Source: JBJXFE01 sp046153875 (lineage in GTDB: Bacteria; Planctomycetota; Phycisphaerae; Phycisphaerales; UBA1924). From it: 64,000 nt of DNA. Below the pieces are notes generated by a model. The model did no database searches. It was given only the letters and a program-made list of their open reading frames with translations, and was not told the DNA's origin. Position 1 is the first letter of the stretch. Each line of letters starts with the position of its first letter. This document shows positions 34,466-44,467 of the stretch, piece after piece. Location: NCBI GenBank assembly GCA_046153875.1, contig JBJXFE010000065.1, positions 62,001-126,000 of the forward strand. The letters run 5' to 3'. Position numbers and translations under genes: made by a program.

Positions 34466-37342
34466 TTAGGGGGGCGTCCATCCCGTCGCGATGTTGATCC
34501 GGGTCTGCGGCCCCCAGTCCCCGGAGGGCCGGGCCATCAGGAATCGCCGGCCGTCGGCGGAGACTTCGTAGCGGGCGTCGGGGAGATGCTCGAAGAGCAC
34601 GCGCGGGCCGGACACCGAGATCGGCCCCTGCGCCTCGGCCGGCGCGTCCACGTCCACCACCGACAGGCGGTTCAGGTAGCGGAAGAACAGCTGCTTTCCG
34701 TCCCGGGACCAGACCGGGCGGTAGCCCCCATCGGTGGTCACGCAGATCTTGGGTCCGAGCGCCGGGTACCGGTGGAGGTACACCTCGGTATTGCCCGTCT
34801 CTTCGGAGGTATAGGCGATCATGTCGCCGTCGGGTGAGATGCGGGCGCCGTACCGGGACGGTCCCTGCGGCAGCAACCGGTGCGGCGCCGCGCGCGACGC
34901 CGTGTCGAACACGAAGACATCCAGCGGCTCCGACGGGGACGCCTGGAGCGTGAGCAGCACCGAGCGGCCGTCCGGAATGGCGTCGGTCGCGTATATCACG
35001 GTCCCCTCCGGCACCTCGAGCAGCGTATCGGAGGCACCCGTCCCGTCGGCCGCCATCGACTCCAGCCGGTTGGATTGCCCGGGCTGGCCGTTGGTGCACA
35101 CGATGCGGCGCCCGTCGTGCGTCCAGATCCCATGCACGCGGCAATCGCCGGTCGTCAGGCGGATCCTTGTCGAGCGCGCCAGGTCGTGGACCCACACGTC
35201 CCCCCCGGACGCGCCGATCATCACCGCCACCCTTGTCCCGTCAGGGGACAGCCGCGGGCCGTCGATCGAGGGGCCCCCCTCGGTCACGATCGTGGACGTG
35301 CCGTCGAGGTCGAACCAGGCGAGGCGCGCCAGGTCGTACGTCACGTTCCCTGGCAGCCAGGCGAGTACTCCATGCCCGCCCGCCCCACCGCCGACGGCAA
35401 ACCGGGGCATCGGGTTCACCTCACCGCCGGCGACCGGCCGCACGACGACAGAGGCATCGCCGGTGACGCGCACTGACTCGGCGTCGAACGGAGCGATCAT
35501 CAGAGCGCCGGCCTGCCAGAAGAGCAGACGATCGGGCGCGAGGAACCTGCCGCACGCGGCCGACGGCACGATGACGCGCTGCTCGCTGAACGTGCGCGGG
35601 TGGGTCCCGCCCGGGTCGGCGAGCAGCGCCTCGATGCAGACCTCGTATCGATCGCCTTGAAGCCGGAACCCGGTGTACAGGACAGCGTTGCCTCCGGGCA
35701 GAACGTCCGGGTGCGCACAGCCGCGCAGTTTTTGTGCGGCGTCACGCGGGGCCAGCAGCTGCTCCGGCTCACCGCCGCTAGATGCGATGCGACGAAGGCC
35801 CAACTCGTCGACGGGGGTGAAGACGATCCTCCCGTCCGGGCCCCACGAGCAGCCGTTTGCGCCCACCCCCGTTGCGATGACCCCCGGAGCACCGCCGGCG
35901 ACCGGGATGCTCTTCAGGGCTTCCCCCGCCACAAACCCGATTGACCGGCCGTCAGGGCTGAAGAACGGTGTGACCGCCCCCTCCGTCCCCGCAATCGCGG
36001 CCGCTTCAACGCTGTCCAGGGAGCGAAGGTAGAGGATCGAGCGGTCGGCCGGGCCCGCCGAGTACACCAGAGTCCGGCCGTCGGGCGACACGGCCGTGTT
36101 CCCGCCGACCGCGAAGGACAGCGGGGCCGTGGGGGGGAGATCGATCGCGAACCGCACCGGGTTCGCGCCGGGGCCTGTCGGGGCGGGGCGATCGCGCCCG
36201 AGCAGCACGCCGGCGCCGAACGCGATCGCCATCGCGCCGGTGCCGATCGCACCCCACGCGAGCAGACGCCTTCGCGGGCGCTGCGGGGCGGCGGCCCTCG
36301 GCGCGTCGGTGGCCTCGAGTTCGAGCCGCGCATCGCCCGCGTCGCGCTGCCGCCGGTCCGGGTCCTTCTGCAGGCAGCGGCGCAGCAGGCGCGCGACGGC
36401 GGGCGGAGTCTGCGGCGGCAGCCGCGCCCAGTCGGGATCGGCGCGCAAGACCGCCGCGACGGTGTCGGACGTCGTGTCGCCCTCGAAGGCGCGGCGCCCG
36501 CTGAGCATCTCGTAGAGCACGCAGCCGAACGCCCACAGATCGGCGCGCCGGTCCACCGGCCTGCCCCGCGCCTGCTCCGGGCTCATGTAGCCGGCGGTGC
36601 CGATGACGCCGCCCGGAGCCGTAAGCATCGGATCGGCATCGCTTCCGGCCGCGGGCGCGGGTCCACCCTGTTTGGCGATGCCGAAGTCGAGGATCTTGAC
36701 GCCGCCCTCGGCCGACAGCTGGATGTTCGCGGGCTTCAGATCGCGGTGGACGACGCCCGCGGAGTGCGCGGCCTCCAGCCCGCGCGCGATCTGGACCGCG
36801 ATCGCAAGGGCCTCATCCGTCGCCAGCGACCCGTGGCCGAGGCGCCGGGCAAGGCTCTCGCCGGGCACGAACTCCAGGACCATCACGGGCCCGCGCGCGG
36901 TGTCCTCGACGCCGTAGATCGCGGCGATGTGGGGGTGGTTGAGCGACGCGAGCACACGGGCCTCGTGCTCGAAGCGTGCGCGCCCGTGCGTGTCCCGCGC
37001 GACCGACGCGGGCAGCGCCTTGACCGCTACCGTGCGCCCCAGTCGCGTGTCCTGGGCACGGTAGACCACGCCCATTCCGCCCTCGCCGACGCGCTCCGCG
37101 ACCTGGTACGGGCCGAACTTCAGCCCGGTGAGCGGCTCGGCGGCCGGAACCGCGCGGACGGGCGGCGGCTCCAGGGCGTCGCCGCCGGTGTGGAGAGCGC
37201 GGAGCAGCGACACGACCTCATCCCGCAGCCGCTCATCCGCCCCGCACACGCCCGCCACGAACGCCTCGCGCTCGTGGGCGGGGCGCTCCAGCGCCAAGTC
37301 GAGGACCTCGCGCACCCGGTCGCCGAACTCCTCGGAGCTCAT
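34466..37342 (-). CDS. Transmembrane Ser/Thr protein kinase with WD40-like beta-propeller
   Basis: A 958-residue kinase. The kinase domain (about 75-335) shows YQVAERVGEGGMGVVYRA, VAVKALP, HRDLKPAN, DFGIAKQ and GYMSPEQARG. One membrane helix follows (LLAWGAIGTGAMAIAFGAGVLLG, about 355-378). The large C-terminal part is a TolB/PD40-type propeller with repeated SPDG-x-x-(I/L/V) units (VSPDGRTLVY, FSPDGRSIGFVA, ISPDGDMIAYTS). Its start overlaps the upstream ECF sigma gene by 4 bases (ATGA). The layout, kinase inside and propeller outside, is standard for planctomycete sensor kinases. Confidence 0.92.
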   Translation of the reverse strand: MSSEEFGDRVREVLDLALERPAHEREAFVAGVCGADERLRDEVVSLLRALHTGGDALEPPPVRAVPAAEPLTGLKFGPYQVAERVGEGGMGVVYRAQDTRLGRTVAVKALPASVARDTHGRARFEHEARVLASLNHPHIAAIYGVEDTARGPVMVLEFVPGESLARRLGHGSLATDEALAIAVQIARGLEAAHSAGVVHRDLKPANIQLSAEGGVKILDFGIAKQGGPAPAAGSDADPMLTAPGGVIGTAGYMSPEQARGRPVDRRADLWAFGCVLYEMLSGRRAFEGDTTSDTVAAVLRADPDWARLPPQTPPAVARLLRRCLQKDPDRRQRDAGDARLELEATDAPRAAAPQRPRRRLLAWGAIGTGAMAIAFGAGVLLGRDRPAPTGPGANPVRFAIDLPPTAPLSFAVGGNTAVSPDGRTLVYSAGPADRSILYLRSLDSVEAAAIAGTEGAVTPFFSPDGRSIGFVAGEALKSIPVAGGAPGVIATGVGANGCSWGPDGRIVFTPVDELGLRRIASSGGEPEQLLAPRDAAQKLRGCAHPDVLPGGNAVLYTGFRLQGDRYEVCIEALLADPGGTHPRTFSEQRVIVPSAACGRFLAPDRLLFWQAGALMIAPFDAESVRVTGDASVVVRPVAGGEVNPMPRFAVGGGAGGHGVLAWLPGNVTYDLARLAWFDLDGTSTIVTEGGPSIDGPRLSPDGTRVAVMIGASGGDVWVHDLARSTRIRLTTGDCRVHGIWTHDGRRIVCTNGQPGQSNRLESMAADGTGASDTLLEVPEGTVIYATDAIPDGRSVLLTLQASPSEPLDVFVFDTASRAAPHRLLPQGPSRYGARISPDGDMIAYTSEETGNTEVYLHRYPALGPKICVTTDGGYRPVWSRDGKQLFFRYLNRLSVVDVDAPAEAQGPISVSGPRVLFEHLPDARYEVSADGRRFLMARPSGDWGPQTRINIATGWTPP

Positions 37343-37953
37343 GGATCACGCTCCGCCGCGCCATCGGGCCGGGCCAGCTCGCGCGCCAGCCACGCCTTCG
37401 CGAACACCCAGTGCCGCCGCACGGTTCGGTCCGTCACGTCCAGGACCGACGCGATGTCCTCAACCTCCATCCCGGCGAAGAAACGCATCTCCACGATCCG
37501 CGCCGACAACCCGTGGTCCGTCGCGAGGCGCCCGAGGGCGTCGTCCAGCGCGATCAAGTCTACCTCCGCCGCGCCGGCGCTCCCGCTCCGGGGCGTCGGC
37601 AGATCGACTCCCGTAAGCGGGACTCGCCTCCGGCCCCCGCCGCGTTTCTCGCTCCGCCGGGTCCGCGCGTGGTCCAGAAGCACGCGACGCATGGCTTGCG
37701 CCGCGATCGCGAAGAAATGGGCGCGGCTGCGCCACGCGGTGTTCCGCTGGTCCGCCAGCCGCAGGTAGACCTCGCTCACGAGCGCGGTCGGCTGGAGGGT
37801 GTGCCCGGGGCCTTCGCGTTTCAACTCGTCCGCCGCCATGGCGTGAAGCCGCTCGTACACGAGGCGGAGCAGGTCGTTGACCGCCCGCGGTTCGCCGCTG
37901 GAGTACGCGACCAGCGCCGCGGTCAGGTCTTTGTCGGGTTCGGCCGGCTCCAT
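37339..37953 (-). CDS. ECF sigma factor of the planctomycete/verrucomicrobial type
   Basis: A 204-residue ECF sigma factor starting at ATG 37953 (MEPAEPDK); an ATG at 37989 is the longer alternative. Region 2 reads LLRLVYERLHAMAADELKRE, then LQPTALVSEVYLRLADQ, AHFFAIAAQAMRRVLLDHAR. Region 4 follows (MEVEDIASVLDVTDRTVRRHWVFAKAWL). The HTLQPTALVSEVYLRL stretch is the hallmark of the ECF group (TIGR02999-like) that travels with kinases in planctomycetes. Coupled with the downstream kinase by a 4-base overlap. Divergent from the dockerin protein gene at 38146. Confidence 0.92.
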   Translation of the reverse strand: MEPAEPDKDLTAALVAYSSGEPRAVNDLLRLVYERLHAMAADELKREGPGHTLQPTALVSEVYLRLADQRNTAWRSRAHFFAIAAQAMRRVLLDHARTRRSEKRGGGRRRVPLTGVDLPTPRSGSAGAAEVDLIALDDALGRLATDHGLSARIVEMRFFAGMEVEDIASVLDVTDRTVRRHWVFAKAWLARELARPDGAAERDP

Positions 37954-38145
37954 ATCAGCGATCCCCGGGCGCTCATTTGTACCACGCATGTCCGGTCGTG
38001 TCCCCCCGCTCCGCGTTGGTCGTGGGGAGGACCGTGGCCCCGACGAGCGGGCGGGGCCGCACATGCACCGACACCCGCGCCGACCGTCCCCGCGTTCCGG
38101 GCGCCCGAAGGCGCCGGCGCTCATCCTCTGACAGGAGATGCTCCC

Positions 38146-38874
38146 ATGTCGCACGTCCACCTCGTTTCGCTGCTGCAGAGTGTTGCGTTGCTGTGCCCGT
38201 CCTTGCCGGCCGCGGGAGCCGAGCCCTTGATCGACAACCTCCGAGAACCGCTCCGGGCCAACACCCTGATCTTCGACGACGGCTCCAGAAATCTGTGGGC
38301 GGCCCAGTCGTTCAGCGCCGATGGGCGCCGCTACCGCCTGGATTCGATCGAGACGATTCTCGGTACCGCGACCGGGCGACCTGTCGTCGTCGCGGAACTG
38401 CGGGACGGGGACGATCCGACCGGTGCCCTGCTCAGCACGCTGTCGTTGCCGGCGCTCCAGACCGCGGGCACCGCGCTGGTCACACTGACGCCCGACGCGG
38501 ACGTGATCATCGAGCCGGGGCAGGCGTTCACGCTGATCCTGGGCGTGTCCAACACCGCCGACTACGAGTGGGCCTACGCCAACACCAACAACTGGATCGG
38601 CCCCGGCACGTTCGGCAACTATCACTACTCGTCGGATGCCGGTCAGACGTGGGCCAACTTCGGCAGCAAGTTTCCGTATTACCTCCGCGTCAACGTGACG
38701 CTGATCTGTGATCCCGACTGCAACTCCGATGGTGCGCTCTCGGTTGCCGATTTCGGATGCTTCCAAGGGAAGTACGTCCTGGGCGACCCGTACGCCGACT
38801 GCAACGGCAGCGGCACCCTCACCGTCGCGGACTTCGGGTGCTTCCAGGGCCTGTACGTCCTGGGCTGTCCGTAG
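38146..38874 (+). CDS. Secreted protein with GC-type dockerin tail
   Basis: A 242-residue exported protein. ATG at 38146 with AGGAGAT upstream; signal peptide to about residue 24 (PSLPAAGA). The body (about 25-185) is a beta-sandwich-like domain (AQSFSADGRRYRLDSIE, VVVAELRDGDDPTGALL, IEPGQAFTLILG, SDAGQTWANFGSKFPYYL), similar to choice-of-anchor or carbohydrate-binding-like domains in surface proteins. Two dockerin-like units follow (PDCNSDGALSVADFGCFQ, ADCNGSGTLTVADFGCFQ). Divergent from the ECF sigma gene, 192 bases away. Confidence 0.8.
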   Translation: MSHVHLVSLLQSVALLCPSLPAAGAEPLIDNLREPLRANTLIFDDGSRNLWAAQSFSADGRRYRLDSIETILGTATGRPVVVAELRDGDDPTGALLSTLSLPALQTAGTALVTLTPDADVIIEPGQAFTLILGVSNTADYEWAYANTNNWIGPGTFGNYHYSSDAGQTWANFGSKFPYYLRVNVTLICDPDCNSDGALSVADFGCFQGKYVLGDPYADCNGSGTLTVADFGCFQGLYVLGCP

Positions 38875-39010
38875 GGCGAGCGTCACGGCTGTCCGTTCTT
38901 GCCGCAGTCGGTAATCCGCGACCGCGCATCGCGCCGACGGCGCCATCTCCTCAGGACGCACACGGTGGACCACGGTGGTCCGCCGGGGCGGCCTTCATGG
39001 AGCGACTGCA

Positions 39011-40234
39011 ATGCGCGTAGTCCCGATATACCCGTGGTCCCTCGTCCTCGCGGCCGGCCTCGCCCCGTCCGCCGCGCACGCTCAGTCCAGTTTCCAAGGC
39101 ATCGGTTTTCTGCCCGGCGGTCAACCGATGAGCTATGTGTATTCGCTCTCGGGCGACGGCTCGACCATTGTCGCGACCGCCAGCGATGCCGGCGGCGCCG
39201 AGCAGCCGGTGCGGTGGACCTCGGCCACCGGCGTGGTTCTGATCGGGAGTTTGCCGGGCGGGGCGCCGACGGGCAACGGCGAGGCCTACGGAGCCTCGCA
39301 CGACGGCTCGGTCATTGTCGGGTCCGAGCCGGGGCCCAACGGCCGCGAGGGGTTCCGCTGGACGCAGGCCACGGGCATGGTCGGGCTGGGCAACATCGGA
39401 GGCGTGCCCAACTCGGCCGCGTATGCCTTGTCGTGCTCGATCGACGGCTCCGTCGTCGTCGGCCGGGGCGACTACACCTACAACGCGAGCGGGATCGCCA
39501 CGGCCGAGGCGTTTCGATGGACTCAGGCGACCGGGATGGTGGGTTTGGGGCACCTGGCGACCTCGGGCCTGCAGTACGGCTGGGCCAACGACTGCTCGGC
39601 GGACGGCTCCGTGGTCGTCGGCTACGAAAGCACCGACAACGGTTTCGAGGGGTTCCGATGGACGCAGGGCACCGGGATGGTCCCCTTGGGTGATCTGCCC
39701 GGAGGGGCGGTCGATTCCGCCGCCGTGGGCTGCTCGGCCGACGGCAACACCATCGTGGGCTGGGGCTGGAGCAACGACCGGTACGAGCCCGCGGTGTGGA
39801 AGCAGGGAACCGGCTGGACCAGCCTCGGTGTTCTGCCAGGGGTCGCGGGCGACAGTTTCGCGTGCGATTGCACGCCAGACGGGAGCGTGATCGTCGGCAC
39901 GAGCCGCCTGGTGTATGGCGGACCGAATGGCTGGGAGGTGTCCGGCCTATCGTTCATCTGGGACGAGGTCAACGGCATGCGCGACCTGCGCGACCTGCTG
40001 ATCATCGAACACGGCGTCACGAGCGTCGCGGGCTGGACGCTCTTCGCGGCCACAGGCGTCTCGACGGATGGAAAGACGATCACCGGGATCGGGCTGAACC
40101 CGCAGAGCGAGTACGAGGGGTGGATCGCCCACCTGGGAAGCCCGACCTGCTACCCGGACTGCAACGGCGACGGGCAGCTCACCGTCGCGGACTTCGGGTG
40201 CTTCCAGACGAAGTACGTGCTCGGCTGTCCCTGA
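39011..40234 (+). CDS. Secreted HAF-repeat protein with single GC-dockerin unit
   Basis: A 407-residue exported protein. ATG at 39011, with GGAG at 38999-39002, precedes a signal peptide (SLVLAAGLAPSAAHAQ). The body carries about seven HAF-type repeats (LSGDGSTIVATASDAGG, ASHDGSVIVGSEPG, CSADGSVVVGYES, CTPDGSVIVGTSR). It ends with only one dockerin-like unit (YPDCNGDGQLTVADFGCFQ) instead of the usual two. A paralogue of the gene at 33110, separated from it by the kinase/sigma pair. Confidence 0.83.
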   Translation: MRVVPIYPWSLVLAAGLAPSAAHAQSSFQGIGFLPGGQPMSYVYSLSGDGSTIVATASDAGGAEQPVRWTSATGVVLIGSLPGGAPTGNGEAYGASHDGSVIVGSEPGPNGREGFRWTQATGMVGLGNIGGVPNSAAYALSCSIDGSVVVGRGDYTYNASGIATAEAFRWTQATGMVGLGHLATSGLQYGWANDCSADGSVVVGYESTDNGFEGFRWTQGTGMVPLGDLPGGAVDSAAVGCSADGNTIVGWGWSNDRYEPAVWKQGTGWTSLGVLPGVAGDSFACDCTPDGSVIVGTSRLVYGGPNGWEVSGLSFIWDEVNGMRDLRDLLIIEHGVTSVAGWTLFAATGVSTDGKTITGIGLNPQSEYEGWIAHLGSPTCYPDCNGDGQLTVADFGCFQTKYVLGCP

Positions 40235-40244
40235 AGCGGTCATG

Positions 40245-40279
40245 CCCCGGGCCGCGCAAAGGGCGGCGCAGGCCCGGGG
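40245..40279. terminator. Hairpin between convergent genes
   Basis: A perfect 9-bp inverted repeat (CCCCGGGCC at 40245-40253, GGCCCGGGG at 40271-40279) lies between the converging HAF-repeat gene and copA. There is no clear T-run on either side. It may stop transcription from both directions or simply protect 3' ends. Confidence 0.45.
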
Positions 40280-40291
40280 ACGTGCGGAACC

Positions 40292-42664
40292 TCAGAGCCG
40301 AGCCCTCCGCAGCCGCAGGCTGTTCAGCACCACGCTCACACTGCTCAAGGCCATCGTCGCGCTGGCGATCATGGGCGAAAGAAGCCACCCGGTGAACGGG
40401 TAGAGCACGCCCGCCGCGATCGGGATGCTCAGCACGTTGTAGGCGAACGCCCAGAAGAGGTTGCCGCGGATCGTTCGCATGGTCGCGCGCGAGAGCGCGA
40501 TCGCTTCCGGGACGGCCCGCAGGTCTCCGCGGATCAGCGTGATGTCCGACGACTCGATGGCCGCATCCGTGCCGGTGCCGAGAGAGATCCCCACGTCGGC
40601 CCCGGCGAGCGCGGGGGCGTCGTTGATCCCATCGCCGACCATGCCGACGACGTGCCCCTCCGCCCGGAGCGCCGCAACGCGCTCCGCCTTGCCCTCGGGA
40701 AGCACTTCGGCGAACACCTGATCGACGCCCACCTCGGCGCCCACCGCGTCGGCGGTCCGGCGGTTGTCCCCGGTCATCATCACCACCCTTAGCCCCATCG
40801 CGCGCAGCCGGGCGATCGCCCCCTTCGATCCGGGCTTGATCGTGTCCGCAACGCCCAGCAATCCGGCTTCGCGCCCGTCGATCGCCACGAACATCGGCGT
40901 CCGCCCCAGCGACGCCAGTTCCGCGGCCCGCGCCGCGAGCGTGACCGCGACGCCGCGATCGGTGAGCAGCGCCGCGGTGCCGACCAGTACGGCGTGCCCA
41001 TCGATGGTCGCTTCGACGCCGCGCCCGATCAACGCGCGGAAGGTGGTCGGCTCCGCGAGCGGCAGGCCGCGTTCAGTCGCGGCACGCACGATCGCGCGCG
41101 CGAGCGGGTGCTCGCTGCTCTTCTCCGCCGACGCGGCGGCACACAGCATGGCCGGCTCCGTCAGAACCGCTCCGGGCGGGAGGTTCAAATCCGTGAGGGC
41201 AGGCTTCCCTTCGGTGATCGTCCCCGTCTTGTCCAGGACCACGACCGTCAGCCTATGGGCTGCCTCCAGGGCGGCGCCGCTTCGGATGAGGATGCCCCGC
41301 TCCGCGCCGCGTCCGGTCCCGACCATGATCGCCGTCGGTGTCGCCAGGCCCAGCGCGCACGGGCACGCGATGATGAGCACCGACACCGCGGTCATGAGCG
41401 ACAGACTCAGGCGAGTGTCCGCGGGTGAGGCGACCCACCACGCCGCGAACGTGACGGCGGCGACCACAATGACCACGGGAACAAACACGCCGCTCACACG
41501 ATCGGCCAGCCGCGCGAGAGGAGCCTTGCTCCCCTGGGCCTCGCGGACGAGCCGCACGATCCGGCTCAGGGCGGTGTCCTCGCCCACGCGGATCGCCCTC
41601 ACGCGCAGCACGCCCGTCGTGTTCATCGTCGCGCCGAAGACCTGTTCTCCCAGGCCCTTGTCCACCGGCAGGCTCTCACCCGTCAGCATCGACTCGTCCA
41701 CGGCCGATTGCCCGCTCTCGACCTGTCCGTCCACGGGAACGGTCTCGCCCGGGCGCACCAGCAGCAGGTCGCCGACCGCCACGCCCTCGACCGGCACGTC
41801 GTGTTCGGCGCCACCCCGCACCACCCGGGCCGTTCGCGGTTGCAGGCCGATGAGCCGCGTGATCGCGGCCGTGGTCCGCCCTGTCGCACGCGCCTCGAGG
41901 AGCTTGCCCAGCAGGATCAAGACGATGATGACCGACGCGGCCTCGTAGTAGACCGGGACTATGCCGGGCGCCCCGCCGTCGGCGGTCGCGGTGTGGGCTG
42001 CGGCGCCGCTGAGGCCCGCGATGAACTCCGGCCGGACGGTCGCAATGAGCGAGGCGAGGTACGCCGCGCCCGTGCCCAGGGCGACCAGCGTGTCCATGTT
42101 TGCGCTGCCGTGCCGTAGCCCTTTCCACGCGGACCGGAAGAACCGCGAGCCGCACCAGAACAGCACCGGCGTCGTGAGCGCGAGTTGAACCCAGTTGATC
42201 CAGGGTGTGTTGAACGCTTCCACCGTCCCGTGCGCCATGGCGATTACCAGCACGGGAATCGACAGGACCGCGCCCACGACGGTCCTGGTCAAGAGCCCCC
42301 GGGCCTCGGTCTCGTCGATCGTCAGGTGCGCCGCGTGTTCGCCGTGGTCGGCGCGAGCGCGCGGTCCGCCGCCCGTGGCGCTCGAGTCCGGCACGATCGC
42401 GCTGTAGCCGATCTCCTCGACGACCCGAGCAAGTGTCGCGGGCTCCGTGGTCGCGGGGTCGTACCGCACCGTAGCGATCTTCGTGGCGAAGTTCACGTGC
42501 GCCGCCGACACGCCGGGCTGCCGGCCCAGGCGCTTCTCGATCCGCCCCGCGCACGCGGCGCACGTCATCCCGCCGATCGGGAAGTCGGCGCGCCGCGGCG
42601 CCCCGGTCGTGGGCTCGGAGGGGTCGGGCGCGCGGGCCGCCGCCTGGTGTGAGTGCGGTTTCAT
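40292..42664 (-). CDS. copA: Copper-transporting P1B-type ATPase CopA
   Basis: A 790-residue P-type ATPase. It has an N-terminal HMA domain with GMTCAAC (Cys35, Cys38), preceded by a short His-containing stretch. Membrane helices follow, then the actuator loop TGES, the transmembrane ion site CPC (ACPCALGLATP), the phosphorylation motif DKTGTITEG, an HP motif (SSEHPLARAI) and the hinge GDGINDAPALAGADVG. CPC with this HMA fits Cu(I) export. ATG at 42664; a GTG at 42676 is an alternative. No copper regulator or chaperone gene is adjacent. Divergent from the monooxygenase gene. Confidence 0.94.
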   Translation of the reverse strand: MKPHSHQAAARAPDPSEPTTGAPRRADFPIGGMTCAACAGRIEKRLGRQPGVSAAHVNFATKIATVRYDPATTEPATLARVVEEIGYSAIVPDSSATGGGPRARADHGEHAAHLTIDETEARGLLTRTVVGAVLSIPVLVIAMAHGTVEAFNTPWINWVQLALTTPVLFWCGSRFFRSAWKGLRHGSANMDTLVALGTGAAYLASLIATVRPEFIAGLSGAAAHTATADGGAPGIVPVYYEAASVIIVLILLGKLLEARATGRTTAAITRLIGLQPRTARVVRGGAEHDVPVEGVAVGDLLLVRPGETVPVDGQVESGQSAVDESMLTGESLPVDKGLGEQVFGATMNTTGVLRVRAIRVGEDTALSRIVRLVREAQGSKAPLARLADRVSGVFVPVVIVVAAVTFAAWWVASPADTRLSLSLMTAVSVLIIACPCALGLATPTAIMVGTGRGAERGILIRSGAALEAAHRLTVVVLDKTGTITEGKPALTDLNLPPGAVLTEPAMLCAAASAEKSSEHPLARAIVRAATERGLPLAEPTTFRALIGRGVEATIDGHAVLVGTAALLTDRGVAVTLAARAAELASLGRTPMFVAIDGREAGLLGVADTIKPGSKGAIARLRAMGLRVVMMTGDNRRTADAVGAEVGVDQVFAEVLPEGKAERVAALRAEGHVVGMVGDGINDAPALAGADVGISLGTGTDAAIESSDITLIRGDLRAVPEAIALSRATMRTIRGNLFWAFAYNVLSIPIAAGVLYPFTGWLLSPMIASATMALSSVSVVLNSLRLRRARL

Positions 42665-42815
42665 GGTCTCGGACACGGTATGTCACGCCGCGCATTGGGG
42701 GGGGTACGGCCCCGGAACGGGCAACCGTTTTCCTAGACTCCGTGCCGGCGAGTGTCGCACGAAACCGGCCCAGACGCCCCCAGTGGGGCGCGGGAGCCGC
42801 GAAGTCGGGTGCGGT

Positions 42816-44467
42816 ATGCAACAGAAACCGGTGAGGGGTCCCGACGGTGTCCAGGTGTTGGTCGTGGGCGCCGGGCCCACCGGGCTCATGCTCGGCGTGC
42901 AACTGGCGCGGCGGGGCGTCCGCGTGATGGTCATCGACAAGAACGCCGGGCCGTCGGTCAGGACCAAGGCTCTGGGCGTGCAAGCCCGCACGCTGGAGAT
43001 CTACTCGAAGCTCGGGATCGCCGAACAGGCGCTGGAGCTCGGCACGCGCGCGGTCGGCGCGACCATGTGGGTGCGCGGGCGGCGGGCGGCCCGCGTCCCG
43101 CTCGGAAACGCCGGAACGGGCCTGAGCCCCTTTCCGTTCCTGCTCATTCTCGTCCAAGACGACAACGAGCGGCTCCTGGGCGGCAAGCTGCGCGAGCTCG
43201 GCGGCGTGGTCCGCTGGAGCACCGAGCTCGTCGGGATCGACCAGCACGCGGACGGCGTCACCGCCACGCTCCGCCATCCCGACGGCGCCACGGCCCGAGT
43301 CGAGGCCGACCGGCTTGCCGGATGTGACGGGTCGCGCAGCGCGGTGCGTCAGCTCTGCGGGATCGATTTCCCCGGCGCCCCCTACGAGCACGTGTTCTTC
43401 GTCGCGGATGCGCGGGCGATCGGGCCGATGGTTCCGGGTGAGCTCAACGTCTACCTCTGGCGCGGCGGGTTCCACCTGTTCTTCCCGATGCGCGGCGCGG
43501 GCCATTGGCGCGCGGTGGGCATCCTGCCGGTGCCTCTGCGCGGGCGCGACGGCGTGGGGTTTGACGATGTGACGCCGCACATCCGCGGGCAGGTCGGGCC
43601 CGCCCTGCGGTTCACGGGGTGCGACTGGTTCTCGACGTACCGCATCCACCACCGGCGCGCGGCCCGGTTCCGCGATCGGCGGTGCTTCCTGCTCGGGGAC
43701 GCGGCCCACGTCCACAGCCCCGTCGGCGCGCAGGGAATGAACACCGGTCTGCAGGACGCGTACAACCTCGCCTGGAAGCTGGCGCTCGTCTCGAGCGGTC
43801 GGGCCGCGGAATCGCTGCTCGACACCTATGAGGCGGAGCGGATCCCTGTCGCCGAGCGGTTGCTCGGGACCACGGACCGCGCGTTCTCCGTGCTCGTTTC
43901 GGACGGCTGGCTGGCCGGGCAGCTCCGCACGCGGGTGATGCCGCGGGTCTGGCGCGGGCGATGTCCTTCGAGTGCGGGCGTCGCTTCGCGTTCCGCGTCA
44001 TCTCGCAGACGGGTATCCGCTACCCGCGCAGCCTGCTGTCGGCGGATGCCGCGGGCGCTCCCGATGGGGCGCCGCGACCCGGGGACCGGTTCCCGTGGAT
44101 GCCGGGGCGTGCGTCCGCGAACGGATCAGAGCCGGACTTGTTCTCCCGGTTCGACGACACTCGGTTCACGCTCCTGCTGTTCGGGCAGGATGCGCCGGCC
44201 GATGCGGGCGGGGCGCACGCCGACCTGATCCGCGTGATCCGCGCGCCGGACGATCGGGGCGACGTGCCGAAGTCCGTGCGGGCACGCATCCCGAGCCCGT
44301 CGTACTACCTTCTGCGTCCCGACGGGCACGTGGGGCTCGCGGGCGCGATTGTCGATCCCCGTCGGGTGGCTGGCTACCTGCGCGACCGGGTGGGGCTGTG
44401 CGGGGCCCTGCGTCCGGATGCGTCAATGGCCCCGCCCGGATTCGAACCGGGGACCAAGCGATTATGA
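42816..44467 (+). pseudogene. FAD-dependent monooxygenase, frameshifted
   Basis: An aromatic-ring-hydroxylase type flavoprotein of about 550 residues split by a frameshift. The first frame has the FAD-binding VLVVGAGPTGLMLG, then DGSRSAVRQ and the second FAD motif CFLLGDAAHVHSPVGAQGMN. It runs normally to MPRV at 43949. There the homologous-looking sequence jumps to another frame (LARAMSFECGRRFAFRV, from 43949) and continues through RPGDRFPW and YYLLRPDGHVGLAGAI. One base appears missing at about 43949-43950 (GTCTGG where GTCCTGG would restore the frame). The stop codon lies inside the antisense of tRNA-Ile2. It could be a real decay event or a base-call error. Confidence 0.75.

Noticed and set aside
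44430..44467. C-terminal peptide MAPPGFEPGTKRL as a conserved domain
   Set aside because: It is the antisense translation of tRNA-Ile2 and is not a protein feature.
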